64,000 bases of DNA from assembly GCA_020726505.1 (NCBI GenBank), contig JAHLEZ010000010.1, positions 992,001-1,056,000 of the forward strand, given 5' to 3'. A program made the translations under genes and the position numbers. Of the stretch, positions 1-9,929 are shown piece after piece. Below the pieces are notes generated by a model, which worked only from the letters and a program-made list of their open reading frames with translations, ran no database searches and had not been told where the DNA came from. Numbering within the stretch: position 1 is the stretch's first letter; each line of letters begins with the position of its first letter. This DNA comes from Leptodontidium sp. MPI-SDFR-AT-0119. Taxonomy: Eukaryota > Ascomycota > Leotiomycetes > Helotiales > Leptodontidiaceae.

Positions 1-7
1 CTGGAAA

Positions 8-1255
8 TCAAACCCCCGCACTAGTGACATTGACATCGAAGACACAGTGCCATACGCCAGGAGCAAATGTCTTCACCATTTCCACATGCTCCATCTTAAC
101 AGTTCTGTGGTCGCTTGCTTTCGTCAGCCACCTTTCGAACATGTCTCCAATCCTGGATTTCCTGGCTTGAATATCATCCACTCCTACGTTCTCATGCAGG
201 TGGAGCCATCCATCTCCTCTCAAGATATGGATAGCCATCTCCCAGGTCATTTCGCTCGTGGGTAATAATCCACAGTTCACATGCTTGATTGTCTCCGTTG
301 CTGAAGAGTCCATCCCGCGAAGTCTTTCTGCAGCTTCCACGTTGTCTTCTGAGAACACCACGATCTTCTCATCAAATGACTTCGAGACATCTCCGTCTTT
401 GATGACTTTGATAGACCATCCATTTGCAACAGCACCTCTCCTTAGGCCCTCCACAGACCAAGGATTTAACTCCCACCCAAGGACCTGTTTCATTCCCATC
501 TTCACATAGCTGAAGACGAAATACCCAATTCCTGCATAGAGATCAACTGCGGTAGCAGAAGCCAATTCTTCCTTGGTGACGCTTCGCGCTCTTCCCGTGT
601 CGTTGGCACTGTGGAAGTCGAGAACTCTCGCTTTCTCCTTGACGTTGCCGCGACTGAACATCGTGTGCCTCGGTGCCCATACTTGAGTGATCCCGTTTTG
701 CTTGGTGCTGACCCAAAAGGCCTCTTCGAAATCCGTACCTCTGGGGGCATTCCCGAGTGGTAAAGAAGGTCCAAAATTGCCATAGAGCATTATCAAGCCA
801 CTCGGAGTCCTGAGAATGTTTTCGGACTCGAGGGTTTCCACACCCACTTCAGAATTCAAACTCGATGGGTGATCTGTAGCCTTATTGGGTGGAATTCCGG
901 AATTGATTGCGAGGTGAGTGAGTACTCCTTTCCCCTCTCTCTTTGAAATTCTCTCTAGTAATAGTCTCCATAGCTCGCCCATGATCTCGGTCGAGATTTC
1001 AGATCTAAGAATAGCCCGCCATTCTTCTCCAAAGCAGCCTGGGGGCAGAAGAACCATCGGCGGGTAAACTACCCATCGTTTGGGCGTAAGTTGTATCAAA
1101 CGGCTCACATCGAGCTTGAGGTTTTCATGTAGGTCTGTTGGGAGTCGGCTCAGCCATGTCTTTACGGCTTCTTCGATTGGATTTGCAGGCTTGGGTTTGG
1201 GCGGCCTGTCTCGCCTTGACTCTTTGTACGAATGATGATCCTTAGTTGGTGACAT
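8..1255 (-). CDS. TRM12: tRNA wybutosine-synthesis protein 2 (TYW2/Trm12-like)
   Basis: Single-exon ORF of 415 aa. The C-terminal half has a class I methyltransferase-type Rossmann core: AVDLYAGIGYFVFSY (SAM-binding loop), then GWELNPWSVEGLRRG (E-x-N-P-x-S/A of the Trm5/TYW2 group), and later LHLHENVGVDD in the position of the family's H-E-N/G motif. TYW2 enzymes transfer the 3-amino-3-carboxypropyl group of SAM to the 4-demethylwyosine base at position 37 of tRNA-Phe, a step in wybutosine synthesis in the cytosol. The N-terminal half (residues 30-110) resembles the TYW2 accessory region (PKRWVVYPPMVLLPPGCF). Length is close to the yeast protein. The stop lies 8 bp from the window edge and the ATG is at 1253-1255. 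TYW2 rather than Trm5 is inferred from the E-L-N-P-W motif and the short N-terminus. Confidence 0.85.
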   Translation of the reverse strand: MSPTKDHHSYKESRRDRPPKPKPANPIEEAVKTWLSRLPTDLHENLKLDVSRLIQLTPKRWVVYPPMVLLPPGCFGEEWRAILRSEISTEIMGELWRLLLERISKREGKGVLTHLAINSGIPPNKATDHPSSLNSEVGVETLESENILRTPSGLIMLYGNFGPSLPLGNAPRGTDFEEAFWVSTKQNGITQVWAPRHTMFSRGNVKEKARVLDFHSANDTGRARSVTKEELASATAVDLYAGIGYFVFSYVKMGMKQVLGWELNPWSVEGLRRGAVANGWSIKVIKDGDVSKSFDEKIVVFSEDNVEAAERLRGMDSSATETIKHVNCGLLPTSEMTWEMAIHILRGDGWLHLHENVGVDDIQARKSRIGDMFERWLTKASDHRTVKMEHVEMVKTFAPGVWHCVFDVNVTSAGV

Positions 1256-2370
1256 AGCGCTATACCACCTCTTCTCTCTTCAGTCTGTATTCGAATTCGA
1301 TTCTCGTGAATCTAGATGCAAAATTTGGAGTTTGGACAAGATCGGTGAGAATTCGCTTCTCAGACAAACGTGCACAACTGATCATGGCCTGATGAAATTG
1401 AGAACTCGATATCAACAGCCAACTGGGGTGTTCATGTCTATGATGGATTTTTTACTGGAATGTGCCCATCCAATGAGGCTGTCAAGCTCTCTCGAACCTT
1501 CAAGGCAAGAGATGGTTTTAATACTTATGTAAGCAAACATGTGACATATGACTAAAACAATACTACCTTATTGGACCTTTTACTTGGAGGATCAAGAAAT
1601 AAAAGTCCGGTCACTACCTAAGGTACCTTATAGCAAGAGATAGCATTAAAAAATCAGAGCATATATAAAAAGCATGTGTGGAGAACTGAGCACATGGCTG
1701 CTGACTCAGCACAGATACCTCAAGACTTCGATTCAGAACTCCCCCCCTCGATGGTCGTGCCTGAAGTGGCTGACATCTCCAGTTGCTGAGATCGAGCACT
1801 AGACGACAGCCATCTAGCTGCCTCATGTCCGTGGCTTGCACACTTCCCTGGTTCTAACTCTACTCACTCCCTCCCTGCCGTATCTTGGCCACTCGTCGAC
1901 GACGACTGTTGGGATTTCTGTCATCCATTTCAAGGTGACTAGGACAATATTGTTTGATTTGCGTTTGCTTGTTCTATATATGCTCACTATTCCTGTCCGG
2001 GAAAGTTCCCCTATCTGAAGTTACCGTCGTGTTTACGGTCCATATTCTCCTAGTCAAGTACCCTGAAGTCAGTCGTGAAATGTCCAATTCGGCACCAAGT
2101 AGATTCAGCGCCCCCAGCGGCGACCGTCGGCGGCCCGGATCACAGCGAGGGGATTGATAGAAGGCTTTTTCTCACGAATCTATTTGGTCTTGGCTTTCAT
2201 GCACGTCCTGGTATACTTGCTAGCCTTTCTGGAGAATCGTACCATTCTGCCCCGGACGGAGACTACACATAATCAGAGAGCATGAGAGCGGAGAAGAGAA
2301 CCCAAGCTCGGTCTGAGACTAAAAGGAGATCCATCGCAGAGTTCGATGGAGATTCAACACAGCCTCTAAA
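1256..2370. other. gene-free interval
   Basis: Intergenic sequence between the head of the TYW2-like gene and the bHLH gene, probably holding both upstream regions. Only short ORFs with no recognisable motif are present. No RNA gene or repeat of note was seen. Confidence 0.5.
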
Positions 2371-2476
2371 ATGAATCTCTCAATGAGTAATTATAGCGAA
2401 GCCACGAAGTTCCAAGCAAAGGAAAGAAATGTCGATCGACTGTTGCACCAAAACAATGTGCTGACTGCATGTGCAG

Positions 2477-3433
2477 GATGTCTTGAGTCCCTACCCGCAG
2501 CCACTTCCTGCAGCAAGCGATATCTCCGAATGCATTCAACCAAGCTGGGTTTCTTCACAGTGGCCAGCAAACAACTTTACAGCATCTCCAATCTCCAACT
2601 CGCCTCGAAATTTCTCAAGCTCCCCACTCTTCAGTGATTCGGGATGCTTTCTCGACGAACCATCTGATCGTCCCTATTCTTGGAATTCTTTTGCGGCCAT
2701 AAATCATGTGGACGACAGTCGTAGACGTATTGGGTCACCAGCATATGATCCTCAATTCACTCCCACGAACCGAGATGTGCCTGATTTAGAAACAGTCGAG
2801 AGGTATTCACCTGTAGAAATGACTGGTGTTTACGGTAGTCGACCGCTTGAAACGGGAGCCGACGAAAGCAGCCATCATGCGAAGAAAAGAAAATCCGTTT
2901 CCGTGCCCAATCGTCAGTACAAACCAGCTCGAACAAGGTCGAGTCACCACGATAGACCCGTTATGGGGTCAAAGGGTCGAAGGAAATCAACCCAGACTAC
3001 GGAGAGGGAGAGTGACAAGGAGAAATTCGGGCTGAAAAGCAGTTCTGAAGCTGCAGATTCTCCTCGCCATGCACAAAACAACAGAACCCCTCCACCTTCC
3101 AAGAGAGCGCTATCTGACGGCGACCCACCAAAAGTTAGACACAATCACAACATCACCGAGAAACGCTATCGATCCAGACTCAATGACCAGTTCGATACAC
3201 TTCTTTCCGCCTTGCCGGCTTCGTCAGTAGCCGCAATCGAGGGATCAAGCGGTGGAAAGGAGCCACCAGGGAGAAAGATCAGCAAGGCAGAAGTTCTGAT
3301 ACTTGCCAAAGAGCATATCCAGGCTTTGGAGACCTCGAGGGAAGACCTCGAAGAACAGAATAGAAGACTGGCTGCAGACATGGAGCAGCTTGAGGTTGCT
3401 TGGGGCCGCCTCGTTGGGCGTATGATGCCGTAG
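2477..3433 (+). CDS. bHLH transcription factor (SREBP-type basic region), 5' exon not resolved
   Basis: Open frame to the stop at 3431-3433. The C-terminus carries a clear basic helix-loop-helix: HNITEKRYRSRLNDQFDTLL, a loop with a Gly/Ser insertion, then KISKAEVLILAKEHIQALE, followed by a leucine-rich coiled segment. The tyrosine in EKRYR (instead of the usual arginine) is the hallmark of SREBP-class bHLHs, which bind both E-boxes and sterol-type elements. No transmembrane segment follows, so this is not a classical membrane-tethered SREBP. The N-terminal half is low-complexity, Ser/Pro-rich, with a likely nuclear localisation stretch (AKKRKS). There is no in-frame ATG at the 5' edge: an in-frame TGA sits at 2462, and CTGAC...GTGCAG at 2461-2476 looks like a branch site plus 3' splice site. 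The first exon therefore lies upstream, and I could not fix its donor. Confidence 0.75.
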   Translation, partial: DVLSPYPQPLPAASDISECIQPSWVSSQWPANNFTASPISNSPRNFSSSPLFSDSGCFLDEPSDRPYSWNSFAAINHVDDSRRRIGSPAYDPQFTPTNRDVPDLETVERYSPVEMTGVYGSRPLETGADESSHHAKKRKSVSVPNRQYKPARTRSSHHDRPVMGSKGRRKSTQTTERESDKEKFGLKSSSEAADSPRHAQNNRTPPPSKRALSDGDPPKVRHNHNITEKRYRSRLNDQFDTLLSALPASSVAAIEGSSGGKEPPGRKISKAEVLILAKEHIQALETSREDLEEQNRRLAADMEQLEVAWGRLVGRMMP

Positions 3434-5942
3434 ACTTTGGGGCGTCTGAGGCCTGAATTTCACCAGATGGTTGTCACACTTGTCCCGTGGGAGGAGTTTG
3501 CATTTTGGACAGAATCTCCTTTCTCCAATGTCTCACCTATAACATCTTTCGAGCAATCAGACATTCGGTTGAAGCAAGGGTACTGTCTACACCCCAACTG
3601 AGACTGGGAAATTGAGTGCTTAAATCAGAGAAGTCTATTGACCATTTTTTACCGGAGGTTACCCTCAAAATTCCTGAATCCTGTATGCGAATCGCCTGAG
3701 GACTTCCACCCACCTTCCTTCTTCACTCAGGGCTTGCATCTGAACACTCTTAATAAGCCATTCTGTCTACCGCCAGTACGAGCAGTTGTCACACCGTCAC
3801 AAGGCCGAGCAATGAGAAGTTCGAGACATGGTATCATTCCGCGACCGGACTCCAATCCACTACCCATTTTCACAATGGCTGGTGGTTGCCATTCCTCGAT
3901 CTAAGATGCCAACGTGGCCGTAGTAATACTATTCATAACTGCAACATTTCGAAGCAACAGGACGATCAGAATCGATTGCGAGGCACCGTAGCAGCTCTTC
4001 CAATTCCAACACAAGTACATCGACGAAGAGAAGACAACAGCAGACTACCTACCTCCACACCACCCACCCCATCTCGGCCGTAGATTAGACCCCCCAGGAA
4101 AAGCCACTCGAAGGCCTAGCCTTCCATAGCCACCTTTTGTACAGTATATACAAACAAGTTAACAACGTGCAAATTCTCCGAGCCAGTACGCACACAGCAG
4201 CTCGCATCCAACACGCCTGTATGCCAAATCGGTGGTACCGAGAGCTGAAATCCCCCGGATATCCAATAGCAGACATGCCGTCGTGAAAGTCAGCAAATAC
4301 CTGATTACGGAAGGGAGAAGAGAGGCCTTTACTAAGCACTCAAACTTGTCAGACTAATCGTTAGGACGTGTTTACGGGGACTCCGTCCCGTTGCGTGGGT
4401 GCGGGGAGACTTTTCTCCAGATTATCATTAATTCTGTGGGTGTTTTTGGGGGTATGTGTGGAAGTACATAGGTACATGCTTCCTGTTCCACAACCTACTC
4501 CGGCGTTTCTCATACGCGTTTAGGATCCCCCGTGTATCATAACAATACCTCAATTTAGCAAATTGATCTCCACGACAACAAGATAATTTTCTAAATCGAT
4601 ATTTCTATTACGAGAAGTCAACTTTGTTGAAAAGTCTTACCTAACTACACACTTTGTTTCGTGTAGCGAGAGATAAAATCGGTAAGTCGGGACAACCCAG
4701 TATGGTCTTCTCAGCCTACCTAGGCAGGTATACAACTCCACTTGATCACAAGCGAATACCTGCAATCACCGAGCAGCGCAATATATAAAAAGGGATTCAT
4801 TCGCCCTAGCTCATCCTTCTCGGTTCTGTCATTCCTTCATCACTTACGTTTGTTTACTTCACAGTCACGCGAGCTCGCAGACACATGAATGTCACCGCTT
4901 GTCTCTTAGCGATGATCTTCACTCGGGATGAAGAAGACTCTGCTGGCTCGGAGTTGAGTCTAGGTAAGATAGAGTCAACGCGTGAAAAGTTGCCGTTGGT
5001 TCTCTCTCTCGGTGCGTGAAGCAAGAGCTGGAACCCCAACGGGGCAGCCATTTAGCATCAAGGGAGAAGGGACAAACTCGCAAAACAAAATTAAGCTGCC
5101 GAAATAGGTAGTAGGGATCGTCAATAATTGAGAGTTAAGTTTTCTCAGGTGGCTTCGTTCCAAGGTTATCGTGATGTCGAATGTCAGACGAAAAGAGAAG
5201 GAGCTCTCGACTTCAGACATGCCAGCGCGAGTATAAACCCCCCCTCGCCAGCTCCGTTTTCCTCAGCCATCGCTTTTCAGATCAAAACTTTGGAGCTGGA
5301 TTTTCATCGACGGATGAATACATTGTGGATTTTCAGGAGTGGTTATGTCTGAATATATTATTTTGAATCTAGCTATGGCTTGGTGGCCTTGTGAACATGG
5401 CGTTTCCATTTCTGCTGCCTCAGGGCTAGAATTCTCTACTTCCAACGTTTTGGAGCTGCGATTCTTCACTTCGGTCATCCTTTAGGTGAATGAATATTTT
5501 GTGATTTAAATGACAGGGGGGTGTGGTTTCCTTATGGACAGATAGGATATGAAAGCTTTTGAGGGAACAAAATGCTGGTCAACGAAGTTGGGCTAGTTGT
5601 AGGGGGCAGGAAATGCAGACCATCAAACCATGAGAAACGACGAGGGCACCTGAGTGAAGCTTTGTCCTGGTGGGAAGGAACTACAGTCCGATGCTCTTCG
5701 GGAACCTGAATTGATACTGTAGTACTCTACTTCTGCGCTGTATCTATACAAGTTTCGAACCGCAGCTCGTGCTGAAGATCTGGTTTAGAACTTCTCGCCA
5801 GTCAACAATTGAATGTCGTTGATCCGCCCAAATCCAATCTCGCTACTCCAAAATTTCCATCTCAGAACTCACTTCGAGTAGCACATCAAGAAGACTCCTG
5901 AATACAGGGGTATACAATAACTTCATTATCCTATACAACACA
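3434..5942. other. gene-free interval
   Basis: About 2.5 kb between two convergent genes (bHLH and the HIT-finger gene). It contains only short ORFs in shifting frames with no conserved motif. The 4.4-4.8 kb stretch is AT-richer. No gene is supported. Confidence 0.5.
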
Positions 5943-7100
5943 CTATACAATCTCTCCATCCTCCATAGACTCATCACTGTCGCTATCCTCACTACTACTC
6001 GAATCATCACTGGAACTATCATCTGAATCCCCCATCTCCGTATCCGTATCTCCTTTCGTCTTATCTCCAATTGCTTTCAGGAAGTCTGCTTCCAGCATAA
6101 AACCATCTGGTAGACTCTCTGTGGTATCGGGCAAGACATGGATGGTGGGAAATTCCAAGACGTCTCGTTTCCGTAGCTGCTCCATGAGTGGTTTGGTCGG
6201 ACATATCGGTGCGAGGACTTTTGGGAAAGAGGCCGGCGTGAGTGGTCGGTGGAGATAGAATTTGTAATTCCGGATCTTGGGCGGTGGTATCGAAGGAGGA
6301 TCTGCTATCGACATGTCTTCTAGGACTGAGTAGAAAGGAATCATGCTCCAGGCTCCTGTCTCGGGATCCTGCAAGAGAGGCACAGTCGTAAGATCGAAAG
6401 CCTCACTTTCAATCCTGGCTTTCTTCGCAAGCTGCTCCTTCTGGTCGTCTGCTCGTCTCTTCTTCTCGATCCGTTTCTCCTCTCTCCGTTGTTCTTCGGT
6501 CAGGCCCAATTTCCGTTCTTCCTCACACATGGCGTCGTAGAAATCGCCTATCGGTTTGCTACCCAGCGCGCGGTATAACGATCTCCGATTCCCATCTCGT
6601 ATCCATTCCACCTGCCAATGGATACACCTCTGGTTCCTACTCCAACTAGTAGTATTCTCTTTATTCCTCCTCATCCCCTTCGGCGCCTTGATGACCCGTA
6701 TATTCTCCCGGTTCAGCATCCGCTCTATACAGGCTTCTCCAGGTGGTTCTTTAGTTTTCGTTCCTGTCCGCCGATTGAACTCCTCTACTGTCTCGCCTCT
6801 CCTCGCTCGTTCGAGTTCATCTTTACTGATGAGTTCCAGGTCTTCGATGAGCACTTTCTCGGTGCGTGAGATGTGAGTTTCGATCCCGTGAATGAAGTTG
6901 TAGTCGTGGTCTAGACCCCATGGAGTCGCGACTTCTGAGATGGGGAGGAAGACTGTGGGGTCCCGGATGCCGTTGCACATCGAGCGGACTTTATGTCGCT
7001 TCGAGCACTCTAGGGAACAAGTTTGCATTGTACAGCGTGGACATGTGTAGATGGGCGTTTCGATGTGGCATATTGTACAGAGGGAGGAGAGGTCGTCCAT
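5943..7100 (-). CDS. BCD1: HIT-type zinc finger protein, box C/D snoRNP assembly factor BCD1-like
   Basis: 385 aa single exon. I chose the ATG at 7098-7100 because it directly precedes the zinc finger; the frame stays open upstream, but that part looks like leader. Residues about 7-45 form a zf-HIT domain with paired cysteines (CTICH, CPRC, C-x-x-C-x-x-x-H: TCSLECSKRHK). This fits Bcd1/ZNHIT6, which binds NOP58 and is needed for box C/D snoRNA accumulation in the nucleus. The middle holds a charged coiled segment (EERKLGLTEEQRREEKRIEK) and a conserved-looking block with HVLPDTTESLPDGF. The last 35 residues are an acidic Ser/Asp tail (DSDDSSSDDSSSSEDSDSDE), a typical nucleolar-protein feature. 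ZNHIT3/Hit1 is the main alternative; the length and C-terminal region favour BCD1. Confidence 0.75.
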   Translation of the reverse strand: MDDLSSLCTICHIETPIYTCPRCTMQTCSLECSKRHKVRSMCNGIRDPTVFLPISEVATPWGLDHDYNFIHGIETHISRTEKVLIEDLELISKDELERARRGETVEEFNRRTGTKTKEPPGEACIERMLNRENIRVIKAPKGMRRNKENTTSWSRNQRCIHWQVEWIRDGNRRSLYRALGSKPIGDFYDAMCEEERKLGLTEEQRREEKRIEKKRRADDQKEQLAKKARIESEAFDLTTVPLLQDPETGAWSMIPFYSVLEDMSIADPPSIPPPKIRNYKFYLHRPLTPASFPKVLAPICPTKPLMEQLRKRDVLEFPTIHVLPDTTESLPDGFMLEADFLKAIGDKTKGDTDTEMGDSDDSSSDDSSSSEDSDSDESMEDGEIV

Positions 7101-8272
7101 GATGAGAAGGGAGGGGTCTCGCCTTTCGAGGCTGGGTATCTTTTGTTGTACAGAGCGATTGTGGTGACTGATCCAAATCAAGGCGCCAAGTCGTAATTCA
7201 TGCCAATAATACAAGTATTCAAATTCTGGGGATCGATATGGTGGAGCAAAGCAGAAGCAATCAATGTTGTTGGGTGGTGGTAAGTTCACCTTCGATAGGT
7301 TGGTTGATGAGGTCGGTCGGGCAAATTTCATCACAGCCTTGCCTCGCCGCTAAATTTTTACTTCCTCCACCGCCTCCAGCCTCGGGCCCGGATAGGACAG
7401 GTACAGTACAGGTCAGGTAGTGCAGGCAGGGATCACCGATTCCAACCCTTGAAATTTCTCCCTCCCCAGTATCAAATCCTTCCACCGATGTTCCTGACCT
7501 GCAATGCCCACCTTGACAATCTTCACCACCAATTGCATGGATTTAACTCTGGATAAAAAGACGTACAGCTCACCCAATTTCATTAGCATGATCGATCGGT
7601 CAATCGCAGTGCAAGGTTTGTCCAAAGACATGCACTCGCTCAACAAACACTCACTCCAGTCTCCACGGACCACGCCTCCTAGCTGTCAGTCAGTCACACC
7701 GCCTCTTATCGAACCGGTAAGGTAGAATGTAGGTGTACAGCACCAATTTTTTTTCCTCTGCTATATATTGCTCTCTGCTTCCTCACTCTTCATCTCCTGC
7801 TACTTTCCTTCCTTCCTACAATTGAGTACTTGGTTGGGTTCGCTGTACTGCAAGAAGTCTCTCCTGGTGCCTGGTCCTTTTGCTTGGGTTCTGGTTCCTG
7901 TTCCCTACTGGCGTTTAGTCTTTTTGCCTTGCCTTGCCTTACCTTCCCTTCCTTTCGAATCTCTCATCCTCTCTCGGTGCTCTAAAGTCCTTTTGCTCAG
8001 CTTGCGTGTGTGCATCTATCCGTCCGCAAACCGTCCGGCTCGATTCTACTCGTCCCCGTCCTCATCGTCATCTCATCATCAGCGTCTCGTTCACACTCTT
8101 TCACCGCTCTCTCTCTCTCTCAGAAAAAACTTCTCATCTCAGCCGTCTCGTCGTGTTACATACGGTGCATAACGTGCCCTCTTTCGGTTAATATCAAGCA
8201 AGCAAACACCATCCTTCCAAGCCTTGTCAGCCTTGTCAGAGAGCAGAGCAGAGCAAAAACAGAACCTTCAAC
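7101..8272. promoter_or_regulatory. divergent promoter region with CT-rich leader
   Basis: 1.17 kb between two divergently read genes. The right half (about 7740-8270) is strongly pyrimidine-rich, with a CT dinucleotide run at 8107-8121, typical of filamentous-fungal core promoters and 5' leaders. No gene is seen. Confidence 0.45.
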
Positions 8273-8881
8273 ATGCCTCCACCAGCCCCCGTCCCAGTCC
8301 TTTCCTTTGAACAAGGCCAACCCATCTCCAACATCTCAGTCGGCCTCGACGCCATCGTCCTGCACTCCTGGCGAGACAACTCCAACTTCGGGATGATGGA
8401 CCCAGACTACCCGTATTTCGGCATGGAACTCCAAGTCTGCTGCTGGAAATCCGCCTCGTCTAGCAACCACATCCTCGCGCGCTACACGGGTGGCAAGCTG
8501 AAGAAAGACGCTCTGTACCAGCTCACGGGCCGCTTCTTCGTCGACACGAGCAAGGAGGGCGGGAAGTCGTATCTTCATATCGACGAGGCTGTCCGCTTCC
8601 AGGGCCCCGGCACCATTCGCAGTTTCAGGAAGCCGCAGTTCTTGCTGGTCGGTGAGGTGGCACAGGTCCTTGATAGGGGACTGGTTATGAGGTGGATCAC
8701 GAGGGATCCGTATAGGAGGGATATGGTGTATGAGCAGAGTGCGGTGGTGGGGCTGGAGAAGCAGTTGAGCGAGAAGGAGGTGTTGGGGTATGAGGGGGAG
8801 CTGTGCTGTGTTGAGGGGAGGATGGACGGGTTGGATCATAATAGGAATGATTGGATTTGTACTGGTGTTAAATTATGCTAG
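8273..8881 (+). CDS. conserved-looking protein of unknown function, 202 aa
   Basis: Single exon with ATG in good context (CAACATGCC). No family recognised. The sequence looks folded rather than disordered: alternating hydrophobic beta-like segments (AIVLHSWRD, MELQVCCWKS, LYQLTGRFFVD, FLLVGEVAQVLDRGLVMRW) suggest a small beta-barrel, possibly OB-like, but this is only shape-based inference. There are four cysteines and no signal peptide or membrane segment. Base use is odd: the 5' half is C-rich (third positions mostly C), and from about 8640 it becomes G-rich, a switch also seen in five other genes here. Confidence 0.7.
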   Translation: MPPPAPVPVLSFEQGQPISNISVGLDAIVLHSWRDNSNFGMMDPDYPYFGMELQVCCWKSASSSNHILARYTGGKLKKDALYQLTGRFFVDTSKEGGKSYLHIDEAVRFQGPGTIRSFRKPQFLLVGEVAQVLDRGLVMRWITRDPYRRDMVYEQSAVVGLEKQLSEKEVLGYEGELCCVEGRMDGLDHNRNDWICTGVKLC

Positions 8882-9706
8882 GTGTACTCACCGGGGCTAG
8901 GTTGGTCTAGTATTGTTTGTCTTTTTGGGGAAGGCGGTGTTTGGTGGTATGGCGAACAAGATTGGGAAATTCTATGCAAGAAAAAAAAAGTTAGATGGGC
9001 GATGTCGGGAGACTCGCGTGGAGTTTTGTCTTTTTTGGTTGGGGGGGTTTTTGGGGATTACGGGGATTACGGGGAGTTCAGTTGATGGATTATTCAACTT
9101 AGATTGATTGGGATCACCACCCTCAGTATGGAGGCGCACTCTTGAATTTACGCTTTATAGATTACCTATATTTCTCTTGTCTGCTGTCGAATTGGTCCCA
9201 TGTGACATGTGATTATGACACCAGGTCGTAGAATTCCGAACTTGAGCTCTCTCCTCTCCTATCTTCTTTGACTCCTGGCCCTTTTAAGCCCTTCCCTATT
9301 AATCCTTATTATCCCTACCAATACATTTCCATTAATTTCAAAATCAACTCAAGCAAGGTCCTTAATCGGTGCAACAACGCCACTGAATCACATCCCCAAA
9401 AACCTGCGAGCAGACCGAAAAAGATATGCACGCCATACATTGCCATTTATCCCCAGGCAGAAATTTCTGTACGAGACAAGTTCCATGGGGAACTTCATCA
9501 GCCTCACCTACTTTGAATCCCAGTTGTGTGTGGAACTTCGCCTCGAAAACACAGAACCGTGAGATAGAAAATAATGAAGGGAATGAAGGATTGGCAATGA
9601 AGTGTAGTACAGACGTTCAAAACTAGTAGTGATTAAGGGGTTTTTGAATTAGGAGTTTCTTGAAATACTCATGATAATTGAAGTTCAATGTTTAAGAATG
9701 AACTTC

Positions 9707-9929
9707 GACGTTGAGCTCGTTTCCATTGTCCCAAGACAAATTTAGAAATTTGCATTAGGTATTTTTATTGTACTGCATTGCAGGCTCGACATTGACTTGA
9801 TTTCAATGTCGTGAAAAGCTTCTGGATATTAAGCTCCTTTCAATGTCTTAGTTCTCTTCGGATTGTAAATCTTATTATTCCCTCTTTTAATGTCTTCCCC
9901 AGAATAAATCATTTGGATGACTTCAATGT
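9707..9929. repeat. degenerate array of TTCAATGTC-type motifs with one perfect inverted repeat
   Basis: Five related segments with unit roughly GACATTGA-n-TTTCAATGTC occur at about 9707-9730, 9788-9810, 9823-9846, 9868-9894 and 9914-9929. The second contains a perfect 8-bp inverted repeat, GACATTGA (9788-9795) and TCAATGTC (9803-9810), separated by 7 bp. Spacing is irregular (about 40-80 bp). It does not resemble a CRISPR array because neither repeats nor spacers are regular. Confidence 0.5.

Noticed and set aside
7101..7334. Longer N-terminus for the BCD1-like protein
   Set aside because: The zinc finger starts right after the inner ATG and the extension looks like untranslated leader.
9788..9929. 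CRISPR-like or tRNA-like array in the TCAATGTC region
   Set aside because: Repeat units are short and imperfect, spacing is irregular, the host is eukaryotic and there is no cloverleaf.
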